Positions 54,957 to 64,000 of a stretch of DNA of 64,000 nt are shown piece by piece. The translations under genes and the position numbers were made by a program. Source of the stretch: Clostridiales bacterium GWF2_38_85 (GTDB taxonomy: Bacteria > Bacillota > Clostridia > Oscillospirales > CAG-382); the NCBI GenBank assembly GCA_001797275.1, contig MGOY01000025.1, positions 1-64,000 on the forward strand. Reading direction: 5' to 3'. The notes under the pieces are model-generated. The model did no database searches, was not told the DNA's origin, and saw only the letters and a program-made list of their open reading frames with translations. How positions within the stretch are numbered: position 1 is the first letter of the stretch; the number at the start of each line of letters is the position of its first letter.

Positions 54957-56024
54957 TTAATACAAATATCCTTCTTTGTATAACAGCTCTGCAATCAGGA
55001 CTGCGCCGCCGGCAGCTCCCCTGAGTGTATTATGCGACAGACCGATGAATTTGCAGTCGAATAAGTTGTCTTCTCTCAGACGGCCAACACTGATTGCCAT
55101 TCCGCCTTCAAGCTCACGGTCAAGCTTTGTCTGAGGACGGTTATCCTCTTCAAAGTAATGGATAAACTGTTTCGGAGCCGATGGGAGGTCAACACCCTTG
55201 AAATCTACCCAGCATGCTTTGATTTCGTCCATGCTTGGCTTTTTGTCTACAAATTTAACGAACACTGCCGCAAGGTGACCGTCGGAAACAGGAACACGAA
55301 TGCATTGTGCTGTGATTACAGGTGTTGTTGCAGCCTTTATCTCGCCGTCTTTTATTTCGCCCCAAATCTTCAGCGGTTCTTTTTCACTCTTCTCTTCCTC
55401 GCCACCGATGTATGGGATTACATTGTCGATCATCTCAGGAAATTCCTTGAAGGTCTTGCCTGCGCCTGAAATAGCCTGATATGTGCAGACAGCAACTTCC
55501 TTGACACCAAACTTGAGTAGAACTTGGAGAGCAGGAACATAGCTCTGAATTGAGCAGTTTGGTTTTACAGCGATGAAGCCTTTTTTTGTTCCAAGTCGTT
55601 TCTTTTGTGAATCGATTATAGCAAGGTGTTGAGGATTAATTTCGGGGATAACCATTGGGACATCGGAAGTCCAGCGGTTAGCTGAGTTGTTTGAAACAAC
55701 AGGGATTTCCGCTTTTGCATAGGTTTCCTCAAGCTTTTTGATCTCGTACTTCTTCATATCAACTGCACAGAAAACAAAGTCGCAGTTCGCTTTTACTGTT
55801 TCGAGATCTGCCGCATCATATACCATCATAGCTTTGACAGCTTCGGGTATTTCTGTTGTCAGCTTCCATCTGCCCTCGATAGCTTCCGCATAGGGTTTAC
55901 CTGCACTGCGGCTGCTTGCTGCAAGGAATGAAAGTTCAAAATACGGATGGTTCTGTAACAGCAATATAAAACGCTGCCCGACCATACCTGTTGCTCCGAC
56001 TACGCCGGCACGGATTTTTTTCAT
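54957..56024 (-). CDS. asd: Aspartate-semialdehyde dehydrogenase
   Basis: AGVVGATGMVGQRFI; VVSNNSANRW; IAVKPNCSIQSYVPAL; YQAISGAGKTF. Confidence 0.95.
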   Translation of the reverse strand: MKKIRAGVVGATGMVGQRFILLLQNHPYFELSFLAASSRSAGKPYAEAIEGRWKLTTEIPEAVKAMMVYDAADLETVKANCDFVFCAVDMKKYEIKKLEETYAKAEIPVVSNNSANRWTSDVPMVIPEINPQHLAIIDSQKKRLGTKKGFIAVKPNCSIQSYVPALQVLLKFGVKEVAVCTYQAISGAGKTFKEFPEMIDNVIPYIGGEEEKSEKEPLKIWGEIKDGEIKAATTPVITAQCIRVPVSDGHLAAVFVKFVDKKPSMDEIKACWVDFKGVDLPSAPKQFIHYFEEDNRPQTKLDRELEGGMAISVGRLREDNLFDCKFIGLSHNTLRGAAGGAVLIAELLYKEGYLY

Positions 56025-56043
56025 ATATATGTTTCTCCTATTA

Positions 56044-56517
56044 TCAAATTAATTCTTTATATATACCCGGTGAACTATCCTCAATGACAGTCGCACCGCA
56101 ACACTTCTTGTAGTACTCAACAGGACCTGCTGAACCGATGATTGCATAACCGTAGCCCTCGTCACGCATTGCCTCAAAACAACGCATCAGAAGCGCACTG
56201 CCGATGCCTTTATTGCGATAAGTGGGATCAACGCCGGTCGGCCCGAAGAAGTCCCTGTATGTACAATCATAGCCGGCAAACCCGATTATCTTCTTTTCTT
56301 TTACATCATATGCAATGAAGCAGGAAACGGGGAATCTGGTGAAGGCGGTTTCGATTTCATTTGCCCAACCATCCGAGAAGGTTGCTCTTGCGAAAGCACT
56401 GACTTTCGCTTTGTTGGGTGTCATCGGGCGTATAATCCTGATTCCTTCATCCTCAACCTTTTTATACAACTCACTGTTGTCTCCGATATTGTACAGCTTA
56501 ACTAACATATCAGGCAT
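56044..56517 (-). CDS. GNAT family N-acetyltransferase
   Basis: GFAGYDCTYRDFFGPTGVDPTYRNKGIGSALLMRCFEAMRDEGYGYAIIGSAGPVEYYKKCCGA. Confidence 0.92.
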   Translation of the reverse strand: MPDMLVKLYNIGDNSELYKKVEDEGIRIIRPMTPNKAKVSAFARATFSDGWANEIETAFTRFPVSCFIAYDVKEKKIIGFAGYDCTYRDFFGPTGVDPTYRNKGIGSALLMRCFEAMRDEGYGYAIIGSAGPVEYYKKCCGATVIEDSSPGIYKELI

Positions 56518-56627
56518 GATTGTGCCTCCTAAAATATCGTTTTTTGTCGGGACAGAAGTGTTACCATCCCCTAAATTGTTTTACGGAACGAGTTAACACA
56601 GTCTGTCTGTATTGCAAATTATTATAT

Positions 56628-56658
56628 TTGCGGGGACAGCATTATGCTATCCCCGCAA
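56628..56658. other. GC-rich hairpin in the ftsZ 3' region
   Basis: TTGCGGGGA-c-AGCAT-t-ATGCT-a-TCCCCGCAA. Confidence 0.8.
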
Positions 56659-56668
56659 CTTATTTGAA

Positions 56669-56719
56669 AAATATAAAACTAATAATTGAATTATCTTATT
56701 AATTTGTTAGTTTAATATT
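56669..56719. repeat. Truncated family-1 palindromic repeat, copy D
   Basis: AATATAAAACTAATAATTGAATTATCTTATTAATTTGTTAGTTTAATATT directly 3' of ftsZ. Confidence 0.7.
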
Positions 56720-56725
56720 GTAATA

Positions 56726-57841
56726 TTAGCGAGTTGTGCTTTCTGTTCTGCGATTTTTATTAAGCATTTCAATAATTGCGTTGATATCCTCTTCGCCTTG
56801 TTCTGTTGCAGGAGCCTGTTCGCTCTTCTTTTCGTCTGTCTTTGCAGCTGCCGGAGCTTGTCTCTTAATTTCTGTATTGCGTTTGTCAATATCAAAGCCA
56901 GTAGCAATAACAGTGATGTGCATCTCGTCTTCGAGTGTGTTGTCAAAGGTTGCACCGAAGATGAAGGTTGCATCCGGATGAGCTTCGTTGGAGATCATGT
57001 TTGCAGCTGTATCGATTTCTTCAAGTCCGACATCAGGAGAAGCGGTAATGCTTACAACAATACCCTTAGCGCCTGTGATGTTGGTTTCGAGAAGCGGGCT
57101 GGACATAGCAAGCTTAGCAGCCATTTCAGCCTTATCCTTGCCTTTTGCGGTACCAACACCCATGTGAGCAAGCCCTGCGTTGTTCATCACAGCAGTTATA
57201 TCTGCAAAGTCAAGGTTGATGTATCCGTCAACGGTGATAAGCTCACAGATGCTCTGGACACCGCGTCTGAGAACATCATCTGCTTCGAGGAACGCGTTGA
57301 GAAAGGTAATCTTTTTATCTGTAAGCAGTTTTAATCTTTCGTTCGGGATAACAAGCAGAGAGTCAACATACTCACGAAGCTTCTTTATACCTTCGTCAGC
57401 TTGTGCTGCACGTCTTTTCCCTTCGAACGAGAACGGCTTTGTAACAACAGCAACTGTAAGGATTCCGAGTTCCTTCGCAATCTTAGCTATAATAGGAGCT
57501 GCACCTGTTCCGGTACCGCCACCCATACCTGCGGTTAGAAATACCATATCTGCGCCTTTTAGCGCTGCGGTTATGTCTTCTTCAGACTCCATAGCAGCTC
57601 TTTCGCCAAGCTCAGGGTTGCTTCCTGCACCGTGACCTTTTGTTATTCTTTCGCCGATTTGTATTTTCAAAGGTGCATTTGATTTAACTAATATAGCTTT
57701 ATCGGTGTTTATGTTGATAAATTCGACACCCTGTACATTAGCGTCAAGCATTCTGTTAACAGCATTTCCACCACCGCCACCAATGCCCACTACTTTAATA
57801 TTAACAGCAATATCTGATACGTTTGTAAATTCCATTGGCAT
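56726..57841 (-). CDS. ftsZ: Cell division protein FtsZ
   Basis: [52 protein letters not shown]. Confidence 0.97.
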   Translation of the reverse strand: MPMEFTNVSDIAVNIKVVGIGGGGGNAVNRMLDANVQGVEFININTDKAILVKSNAPLKIQIGERITKGHGAGSNPELGERAAMESEEDITAALKGADMVFLTAGMGGGTGTGAAPIIAKIAKELGILTVAVVTKPFSFEGKRRAAQADEGIKKLREYVDSLLVIPNERLKLLTDKKITFLNAFLEADDVLRRGVQSICELITVDGYINLDFADITAVMNNAGLAHMGVGTAKGKDKAEMAAKLAMSSPLLETNITGAKGIVVSITASPDVGLEEIDTAANMISNEAHPDATFIFGATFDNTLEDEMHITVIATGFDIDKRNTEIKRQAPAAAKTDEKKSEQAPATEQGEEDINAIIEMLNKNRRTESTTR

Positions 57842-57964
57842 TATATTTCCTCCCACATAAAATAAATACTTCTTCTTATATAATAATAAATTTTTTTGTT
57901 AAATGCAAGTGTTTTTCGAATTATTTTCGATATTTTTAGAAATATCACAACATTTCTCCCAAAT

Positions 57965-58774
57965 CTATGTTGTTTTCTCAAGAACACCTTCTTTAAAGGA
58001 ACCTCGTGCAATATTGGAAACGTCAATTCGACCGCTTTGGTCTTCGTACAACTCGTCTATTATTTTGCCTAAAAATCTGATTTTTAAATCGCAATTTTGA
58101 ATATCTCCGAGGTATATTATAAATCTGTTCTCATATCTCAGCCAAATATCGAAACGCGACGAAACGTCGACTTCAGTTATTCTGCCGCTTTCGAAGTTGC
58201 TAATGATAGTTTTATTCAGTATTTTAAGGACGTCCAAGGTTGCTTCATCCCTGAATACAATATATTTGCCGACAACACATTTCTTTATGTTTGTTGATAC
58301 AAGCTCGGGAAGTTGATTGACCATTTCTCTGTTGCCTGTCATCTCAAGTACAAGAAGGTCTTCGGACAACAGGAAGTATTCGCTGTTCAGTTCGATATAC
58401 ATTGATGCGTTCTTCTCAACAACCGAAAGCTCAAGCGTTGAAGGTAGTTTGCGTGTTATTTCAAGCGATGTTATATAGGGTAGCTCGCTTTTCACCGTAT
58501 TTTCGACATCTGCAGTGAAGAAATTATACATGTTGTCGCCCTTCTCAACCGGAAGTGCTTCAATAATCTGTTCAGCCGAGTATCGTTGATTTCCTTCGGT
58601 AGTTATATTTCTGATTTTAAGCAGCACAAGGAAGACAAGAGAAAAGAACACAACATTGACAAAAACAACCAAAGAAACATAAAAAACTCTTCGTCTTAGC
58701 TTTTTATGATCTCTTTGCCGTCTGATAATCTCGTTGGACACAAGCTTACGTTTATATTTTAATCGATCAGCCAT
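57965..58774 (-). CDS. divIB: Cell division protein DivIB/FtsQ
   Basis: Single TM then POTRA-type FtsQ region (IRNITTEGNQRYSAEQIIEAL); position in dcw cluster. Confidence 0.88.
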   Translation of the reverse strand: MADRLKYKRKLVSNEIIRRQRDHKKLRRRVFYVSLVVFVNVVFFSLVFLVLLKIRNITTEGNQRYSAEQIIEALPVEKGDNMYNFFTADVENTVKSELPYITSLEITRKLPSTLELSVVEKNASMYIELNSEYFLLSEDLLVLEMTGNREMVNQLPELVSTNIKKCVVGKYIVFRDEATLDVLKILNKTIISNFESGRITEVDVSSRFDIWLRYENRFIIYLGDIQNCDLKIRFLGKIIDELYEDQSGRIDVSNIARGSFKEGVLEKTT

Positions 58775-58816
58775 TTATATGTCATCCCTTCCGAAGATTG
58801 AGTAATATCTGCTTGT

Positions 58817-59935
58817 CTATTTCAATGCCTGTTTAATTTCCTGATATATTTTTGTATCAGCATCGGATGCTGAGAACTTTCTGATATTTTTGCTGAACAG
58901 CATCCTCTTTTCGCTGTCATTGATCAGCTGCTTAACTGTTTCGGCAAGTTTTTCTGCATCGCATTCACTTTCACGGTATACGATTGCAGCCTTCGCATCT
59001 GCAAGTACTGCTGCATTCTTGTATTGGTGATCCTCAGCAACATATGGTGAGGGGATCAGAATGGCAGGTTTGCCCAGATAAGCAAGCTCGGCAAGAGTTA
59101 TCGCACCTGCCCTGCCTATAACAAGGTCGGCTGCTGCCATTCTGATCGGCATATCGTAAATATATTCGCAGATTTCGACTCTCGGATTGTTCATCAGCTT
59201 TTTTTCTTCTGCGAATGCTTTGAACTTCTCCCAACCGATTGAACCGGTTGCATGGATATGATACACATTGTCTGTTTTCGAAGTGGTTTCCATCATACCG
59301 ATGCAGTATTTGTTAATTGCATCTGCACCCATGCTGCCGCCGTATGAGAGTATATAGAATGAATCAAGAGGAATACCGAGCATTCTTCTGGCTTCTTCAC
59401 TGCTGTAAATAAATTTATCTGTTTTAACAGGGTTGCCTGTAAAAACTATTCTGTCCTGAAGTTCGGGTGCGAAGTATTTTCTGCTCTCCTCAAAGCTGAT
59501 ACATATACGCGAAGCATATTTTGAAAGCATCTTTGTTGTTACGCCGGGGAACGCATTCTGCTCATGTATAACAACGGGTATACCTGCTTTCCCTGCTGCT
59601 TTTATCGCTGCCCAGCTGACAAATCCGCCTGTACCGAAAGCAATATCGGGTTTGAATTCTTTTATGTACTTTTTTGCAGTCATAACCGAAGTGACGGCTT
59701 TTATTGCCGCATCAATATTTTTCATTGACAGATTTCTTTGAAAGCCTCTGACCTTTACAAATTTTATATTATACCCTTCGTTCGGTACTAATTTTGCTTC
59801 AATTCTATCTTCGGTTCCGATGAAGAGGATTTCTGAATTTTTATTAAGTGATTTTATTTTATTTGCAACCGCAAGCGCAGGATTGACATGACCACCGGTT
59901 CCGCCGCCGCTGATTATTATTCTCAAAGGATTCAC
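58817..59935 (-). CDS. murG: UDP-N-acetylglucosamine--N-acetylmuramyl-(pentapeptide) pyrophosphoryl-undecaprenol N-acetylglucosamine transferase
   Basis: IISGGGTGGHVNPALAVA; FGTGGFVSWAAIKAA; VIHEQNAFPG; GRAGAITLAEL. Confidence 0.97.
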   Translation of the reverse strand: MNPLRIIISGGGTGGHVNPALAVANKIKSLNKNSEILFIGTEDRIEAKLVPNEGYNIKFVKVRGFQRNLSMKNIDAAIKAVTSVMTAKKYIKEFKPDIAFGTGGFVSWAAIKAAGKAGIPVVIHEQNAFPGVTTKMLSKYASRICISFEESRKYFAPELQDRIVFTGNPVKTDKFIYSSEEARRMLGIPLDSFYILSYGGSMGADAINKYCIGMMETTSKTDNVYHIHATGSIGWEKFKAFAEEKKLMNNPRVEICEYIYDMPIRMAAADLVIGRAGAITLAELAYLGKPAILIPSPYVAEDHQYKNAAVLADAKAAIVYRESECDAEKLAETVKQLINDSEKRMLFSKNIRKFSASDADTKIYQEIKQALK

Positions 59936-59941
59936 CCTTTC

Positions 59942-61159
59942 CTATTTACTTAGATACGAATATCGTGATACCGATAATATCAGTCCCATTTCAAATAACA
60001 GAATCCAGAGAGATGTACCTCCATAGCTGAAGAAGGGCAGTGTTATACCTGTACTTGGTATTGTATTAGTAACGACAGCGATATTCAATATTACATGAAT
60101 CGCAACATTTATTGTCAGTCCCATAACCATCAGTGAAGCAAAACGTGACGGTGCTTTTTTTGCGATAACAAATCCGCGCCATATAAGCAGTGCAAACAAA
60201 ATTATTATTATTACTGCTCCAATAAACCCAAGCTCTTCGCATATTATCGCAAATATATAATCGTTTTGCGGTTCGGGAAGGAAGTTGTGTTTTTGATTGC
60301 TGCGTCCAAGACCTACGCCCCAGAATCCTCCCGATGTTATCGCATACAACGACTGCGCAGGCTGCCAGCCCTTTCCGCCCTCAGTGAACATATACGCAAA
60401 CGGATCCTGCCAAACCATAAGCCGTATCTTTGCATGTTCAAAAACATTCGCGAGTATTGTTGCTCCTCCGGCACCGACAACTAAGGTAACAATCAGCCAG
60501 AATTTATTTGTACCGCCGATAAACATCATGACAAAAATCAAAATACAGATAATTATCATGCCCGAAAGGTGTTTCTGCATTGTCATGATGCCGACAATCA
60601 TTATTACAAGTATGCCAAAAGGCAGAACACCGTATTTAAAGGTCTTCATTCTCGCTTGATTTACGGTAACATACCACGAGATGAGAAGAATGACTCCGAG
60701 CTTTAAAAGCTCCGAAGGTTGGAAGTTAATCGGTCCCAATACCAGTTGCCTTTCAGCGCCACCGGCTTCAAGTGAAAATTTTGAGGTGAAAATAAGCAGT
60801 AAATTAAAAAATATTGCGACAATGAAAAACGGAATTGTAAATTTTCTGACTAATCGATAATCGCCAACTTTTGCTGTTATTGCAAGAATAAGCATACCAC
60901 CGATAATCCAACCAAGCTGTTTTCTTGCAAAATAATAGCTGTCTTTGAACCAAGTCATCGCATATGCATAGCTTGCGGAAAAAATCATAACCGAACCAAA
61001 ACAGACAAGTATTATTAGCAGAATCAGGAACGGACGGTCTACTTCACCAATGAAACGAATTATATCGCGCGGAGACTGAGTTTTTTCTCTGCGTTTTTTA
61101 TTAATCCGGGTTTTCGGTTTTGTTTGCCCGGATGTTATTTGTGTGTTGCGGTTTGTCAT
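59942..61159 (-). CDS. ftsW: FtsW/SpoVE family lipid II polymerase
   Basis: SGGFWGVGLGRSNQKHNFLPEPQNDYIFAIICEELGFIG; TGITLPFFSYGGTSLW. Confidence 0.95.
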   Translation of the reverse strand: MTNRNTQITSGQTKPKTRINKKRREKTQSPRDIIRFIGEVDRPFLILLIILVCFGSVMIFSASYAYAMTWFKDSYYFARKQLGWIIGGMLILAITAKVGDYRLVRKFTIPFFIVAIFFNLLLIFTSKFSLEAGGAERQLVLGPINFQPSELLKLGVILLISWYVTVNQARMKTFKYGVLPFGILVIMIVGIMTMQKHLSGMIIICILIFVMMFIGGTNKFWLIVTLVVGAGGATILANVFEHAKIRLMVWQDPFAYMFTEGGKGWQPAQSLYAITSGGFWGVGLGRSNQKHNFLPEPQNDYIFAIICEELGFIGAVIIIILFALLIWRGFVIAKKAPSRFASLMVMGLTINVAIHVILNIAVVTNTIPSTGITLPFFSYGGTSLWILLFEMGLILSVSRYSYLSK

Positions 61160-61236
61160 AAATTGATTCCGTCCCTAAACAACTGTTTTTATATATTGCT
61201 TAAACGGATGAATTTTTATCCAAAATAAAAGCAACA

Positions 61237-62250
61237 TCAATATGATCTTATATAAATAAAATAGGACAAAGCACAGAAAAGTGCTGTTATAAATGTGAAT
61301 ACACCGACAATTTTAACCTCGCTCCAACCGCATTTCTCAAAATGGTGATGAATCGGTGCCATTTTAAATATACGCTTACCGGTCAGCTTATATGATAAAA
61401 CCTGAAGAACATCAGATATTCCTTCGATAATATAGATAAACGCCAATGGTATTATCAGAAGCGGCATGTCAAACATAAATGTCATTCCGACTACCATCGC
61501 ACCGAGAAAAAATGAGCCGGTGTCACCCATAATAATTTTTGCCGGATGAAAGTTAAAGATCAAAAATCCGATGAGTGCACCTATTATACTTCCGGCAAGA
61601 ATTAATGTTCCTTCATTTGTAGCAATGACAGATTCGCTGATAGTCTTGATACTATCAATATTAAGTCCGAGAAGCATGAACATAACCATGATAATCAGCG
61701 AAATACTGCCTGCAAGTCCGTCAATACCATCGGTAAGGTTTGCACAGTTGACAATATAAACGATAATAAGCATCATGAAAATATAATACATAATACCCAA
61801 ATCAACAAAAATATCTATTACGGGGATATAAAGCTCGGTTGTTATGAATCCATAAAGGTTCATCGCCAGTAAAAAGCCTGCTGTTACAAGGAACTGCAGA
61901 AGTAATTTCCCGATAACACTCAGACCTTTATTGCGTTTTTTGAACATCTTGATGTAGTCGTCAATAAATCCGATTGATGCATGCGCAAGTGCCAGAAGCA
62001 TACATATTATAAGCTTTGTCTGTGTTCCTGACAGTATATCTTTGAGTAAAACCAAAGCGGTTGCCAACAGAATAGAAAATCCGAAGAATACTCCGCCCAT
62101 CATCGGGGTTCCTTCCTTGCATTTATGCCAGGAGGGGCCGATATCAAGAATCTTCTGTCCCAGCTTTGCTTTCACGAGTATGGGTCTGAATACGCAAATT
62201 AAAAATATTGTTAGTAAAAACGCAATTCCACCTGCTGTTATAATTTTCAT
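61237..62250 (-). CDS. mraY: Phospho-N-acetylmuramoyl-pentapeptide-transferase
   Basis: KCKEGTPMMGGVFF; GFIDDYIKMFKKRNKGL; MGDTGSFFLGA; APIHHHFEKCGWSE. Confidence 0.97.
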   Translation of the reverse strand: MKIITAGGIAFLLTIFLICVFRPILVKAKLGQKILDIGPSWHKCKEGTPMMGGVFFGFSILLATALVLLKDILSGTQTKLIICMLLALAHASIGFIDDYIKMFKKRNKGLSVIGKLLLQFLVTAGFLLAMNLYGFITTELYIPVIDIFVDLGIMYYIFMMLIIVYIVNCANLTDGIDGLAGSISLIIMVMFMLLGLNIDSIKTISESVIATNEGTLILAGSIIGALIGFLIFNFHPAKIIMGDTGSFFLGAMVVGMTFMFDMPLLIIPLAFIYIIEGISDVLQVLSYKLTGKRIFKMAPIHHHFEKCGWSEVKIVGVFTFITALFCALSYFIYIRSY

Positions 62251-62307
62251 TTATATCTTTACTTCCTTTCGAAATGCGTTATAATCTAAGATATATAATA
62301 AATAAAT

Positions 62308-63705
62308 TTAATAAATTTTATTAATAGTTTTTATAAGACTTCCGAAATCAATAAGGTTGCTTGCCTTGAAAAGAACCGTATCTCCAGGTTCGAGAAGCTC
62401 GTTTATATAGTCGGCTGCAATGTTTTTTTCGTTAAGTCCGAAGGTCTTGCAATCCTTGCCGAAGCCTGCTTTGATGTGTTTTGCAAAGTCACCGATTGCA
62501 ATCAATATGTCAACATTGTTTTTTGCAGCATATTCGCCAACTCTGGCATGCAATTCCTTCGACTGTTCGCCAAGCTCAAGCATATCGCCGAGTACAGCAA
62601 CTTTCCTGCCATCGCCGAGTGAAAGAACTGCGAGCGCTGCAGCCATTGATTCAGGTGAGGCATTATAACAGTCAGCAATAACAATGATGTCGTTCTGCCT
62701 ATAAATCCGCTGTCTGTTACCCGACGAAATAAATGATTTAAGCCCATCGACAATAGCCTTGCTGTCGAGTCCTGCTTCTGTTGCCGCTGCATATGCGGCA
62801 AGTGCATTAAGAACATTATGCTCACCGATGGTTGGTATTTGAATTTGAACCGACTTTTCTTTATTGTGTAGAGTGAACACAGTTGAACAATCCTTATATC
62901 CTATGTTGTCAGCCCAATAATCCGCATTTGTGTTTTTGCAGGCAAAATAAATAATATCGTTGCTTACTGTCTGTTTTCCAGACAATATAACATCATCACC
63001 GTTAAGTATAAGCTTTCCGTTGTTTCGCAATCCGGTTATAATAGAAATTTTTTCCTTTAATATATTCTCAATATTACCCATGTTTTCAATATGCGCAGTA
63101 CCTATGTTTGTGATTATGGCAATATCAGGTTTTGCAATTTCAGAGAGTATCGCAATTTCACCTTTTTGATTCATCCCTGCCTCGAGTATCAATATCTCGG
63201 TATCAAGCGGTGCTTCAAGGATTGTCAACGGCAAGCCGATCAAACTGTTTTTGTTACCTGCAGTTTTATGTATCTTCTTTGAGGCGAATGCAACCGCAAC
63301 CATTTCCTTTGTCGTGGTCTTGCCGACACTGCCGGTTATTCCAATGCAATAAGCATTATTAAGGTAGTTCTCTCTGTAATATCTACCGAGTTTACCTAAT
63401 GCATTTTTAACATCATCGACCATTATTGTGCCATCGGCAATGTATTCAGGATTATCAATAATAGCTGAATTACCGTTTTCAAGTATCTCTTTAACAAAAA
63501 TATGCCCGTCGATACGCTCACCACGCAGTGCAGCAAAAAGTAATGTACTGTAATCTATAACAGTGTTATTACCGGCGGCAAGTATTCCGTCGACATTCCT
63601 GCCGTTTACATCCCTGCTATCGGTAACAACCATCATTATTATTTTATCTTTCCCTTGCAATTTTCCGCCAACGGCTCTTGCAATTTCCGATAGCAATAAT
63701 TTCAT
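62308..63705 (-). CDS. murF: UDP-N-acetylmuramoyl-tripeptide--D-alanyl-D-alanine ligase
   Basis: GITGSVGKTTTKEMVA; KTAGNKNSLIGLPLT; YNASPESMAAAL; VLGDMLELGEQS. Confidence 0.96.
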   Translation of the reverse strand: MKLLLSEIARAVGGKLQGKDKIIMMVVTDSRDVNGRNVDGILAAGNNTVIDYSTLLFAALRGERIDGHIFVKEILENGNSAIIDNPEYIADGTIMVDDVKNALGKLGRYYRENYLNNAYCIGITGSVGKTTTKEMVAVAFASKKIHKTAGNKNSLIGLPLTILEAPLDTEILILEAGMNQKGEIAILSEIAKPDIAIITNIGTAHIENMGNIENILKEKISIITGLRNNGKLILNGDDVILSGKQTVSNDIIYFACKNTNADYWADNIGYKDCSTVFTLHNKEKSVQIQIPTIGEHNVLNALAAYAAATEAGLDSKAIVDGLKSFISSGNRQRIYRQNDIIVIADCYNASPESMAAALAVLSLGDGRKVAVLGDMLELGEQSKELHARVGEYAAKNNVDILIAIGDFAKHIKAGFGKDCKTFGLNEKNIAADYINELLEPGDTVLFKASNLIDFGSLIKTINKIY

Positions 63706-64000
63706 CAGTCGATTCCTTCATAGTATTTAAATTCTACTTCTATAACAGTTCCCTCAGTTACCATACTTCCTGACTCGATGCTTTGGGATGATGCTTTTGA
63801 ACCTGACCCGCTTTGATATGCTCCTGTTATTTTTATGTTCAATCCGGCAGCAATCAGTTTATTTGCTGCTGCACTCGGGCTGAGTCCGGACAGATTCGGA
63901 ACAGAAATTGTGCGCTCAAGCCTTTGATCATCAGTATATAGTATGACCTTACCACCCTCGGATATTGTTTCACCAAATCTCGGCAGCTGATCAACGATTT
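63705..64000 (-). CDS. PASTA-domain C-terminus of a class B PBP (PBP2/SpoVD-like), cut by window edge
   Basis: Translation of minus strand: ...IVDQLPRFGETISEGGKVILYTDDQRLERTISVPNLSGLSPSAAANKLIAAGLNIKITGAYQSGSGSKASSQSIESGSMVTEGTVIEVEFKYYEGID*; TGATG overlap with murF. Confidence 0.88.
   Translation of the reverse strand, partial: IVDQLPRFGETISEGGKVILYTDDQRLERTISVPNLSGLSPSAAANKLIAAGLNIKITGAYQSGSGSKASSQSIESGSMVTEGTVIEVEFKYYEGID

Noticed and set aside
1-64000. tRNA, rRNA, prophage, integrase or transposase genes
   Set aside because: None recognised in the sequence or ORF track; absence was judged by eye only.

Overview
This 64 kb, AT-rich window looks like a chromosomal segment of a spore-forming Clostridia (Oscillospiraceae/Ruminococcus-like) genome. 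The taxonomy is inferred from gene content (yqfC/yqfD, ylbJ, CotF-like, IspH-RpsA fusion) and was not tested. Most of it is core housekeeping: cmk-plsC-ispH/rpsA, rsmE, a PucR-like regulator followed by ftsE-ftsX-M23-S41, greA, lysS, yqfC-yqfD, pepV, a Ca-type P-ATPase, a CpsB/CpsD/Wzz/CapD exopolysaccharide control block, mltG, thyX-tmk, and a dcw cluster (PASTA-PBP, murF, mraY, ftsW, murG, divIB, ftsZ). No CRISPR array, rRNA, tRNA, prophage or transposase gene was recognised. The most interesting signals are non-coding or cryptic. (1) A recurrent RNA-like leader architecture (upstream A/T hairpin, then an outer stem enclosing two hairpins) lies before several unrelated genes and is tandem before lysS. 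(2) Two dispersed MITE-like palindromic repeat families of about 105-110 bp sit at gene ends. (3) A 36-aa leader ORF with a perfect Shine-Dalgarno precedes corA and starts MECDP, resembling the MgtL-type start. (4) A probable 6S RNA lies between the DUF1292 gene and an aldo/keto reductase. (5) A small decaying locus holds a NUDIX gene with one in-frame stop and a GGADGPT lipoprotein with a one-base frameshift. (6) A palindromic repeat is inserted in frame in a polysaccharide deacetylase. All structure calls were made by eye; no folding or database search was run.
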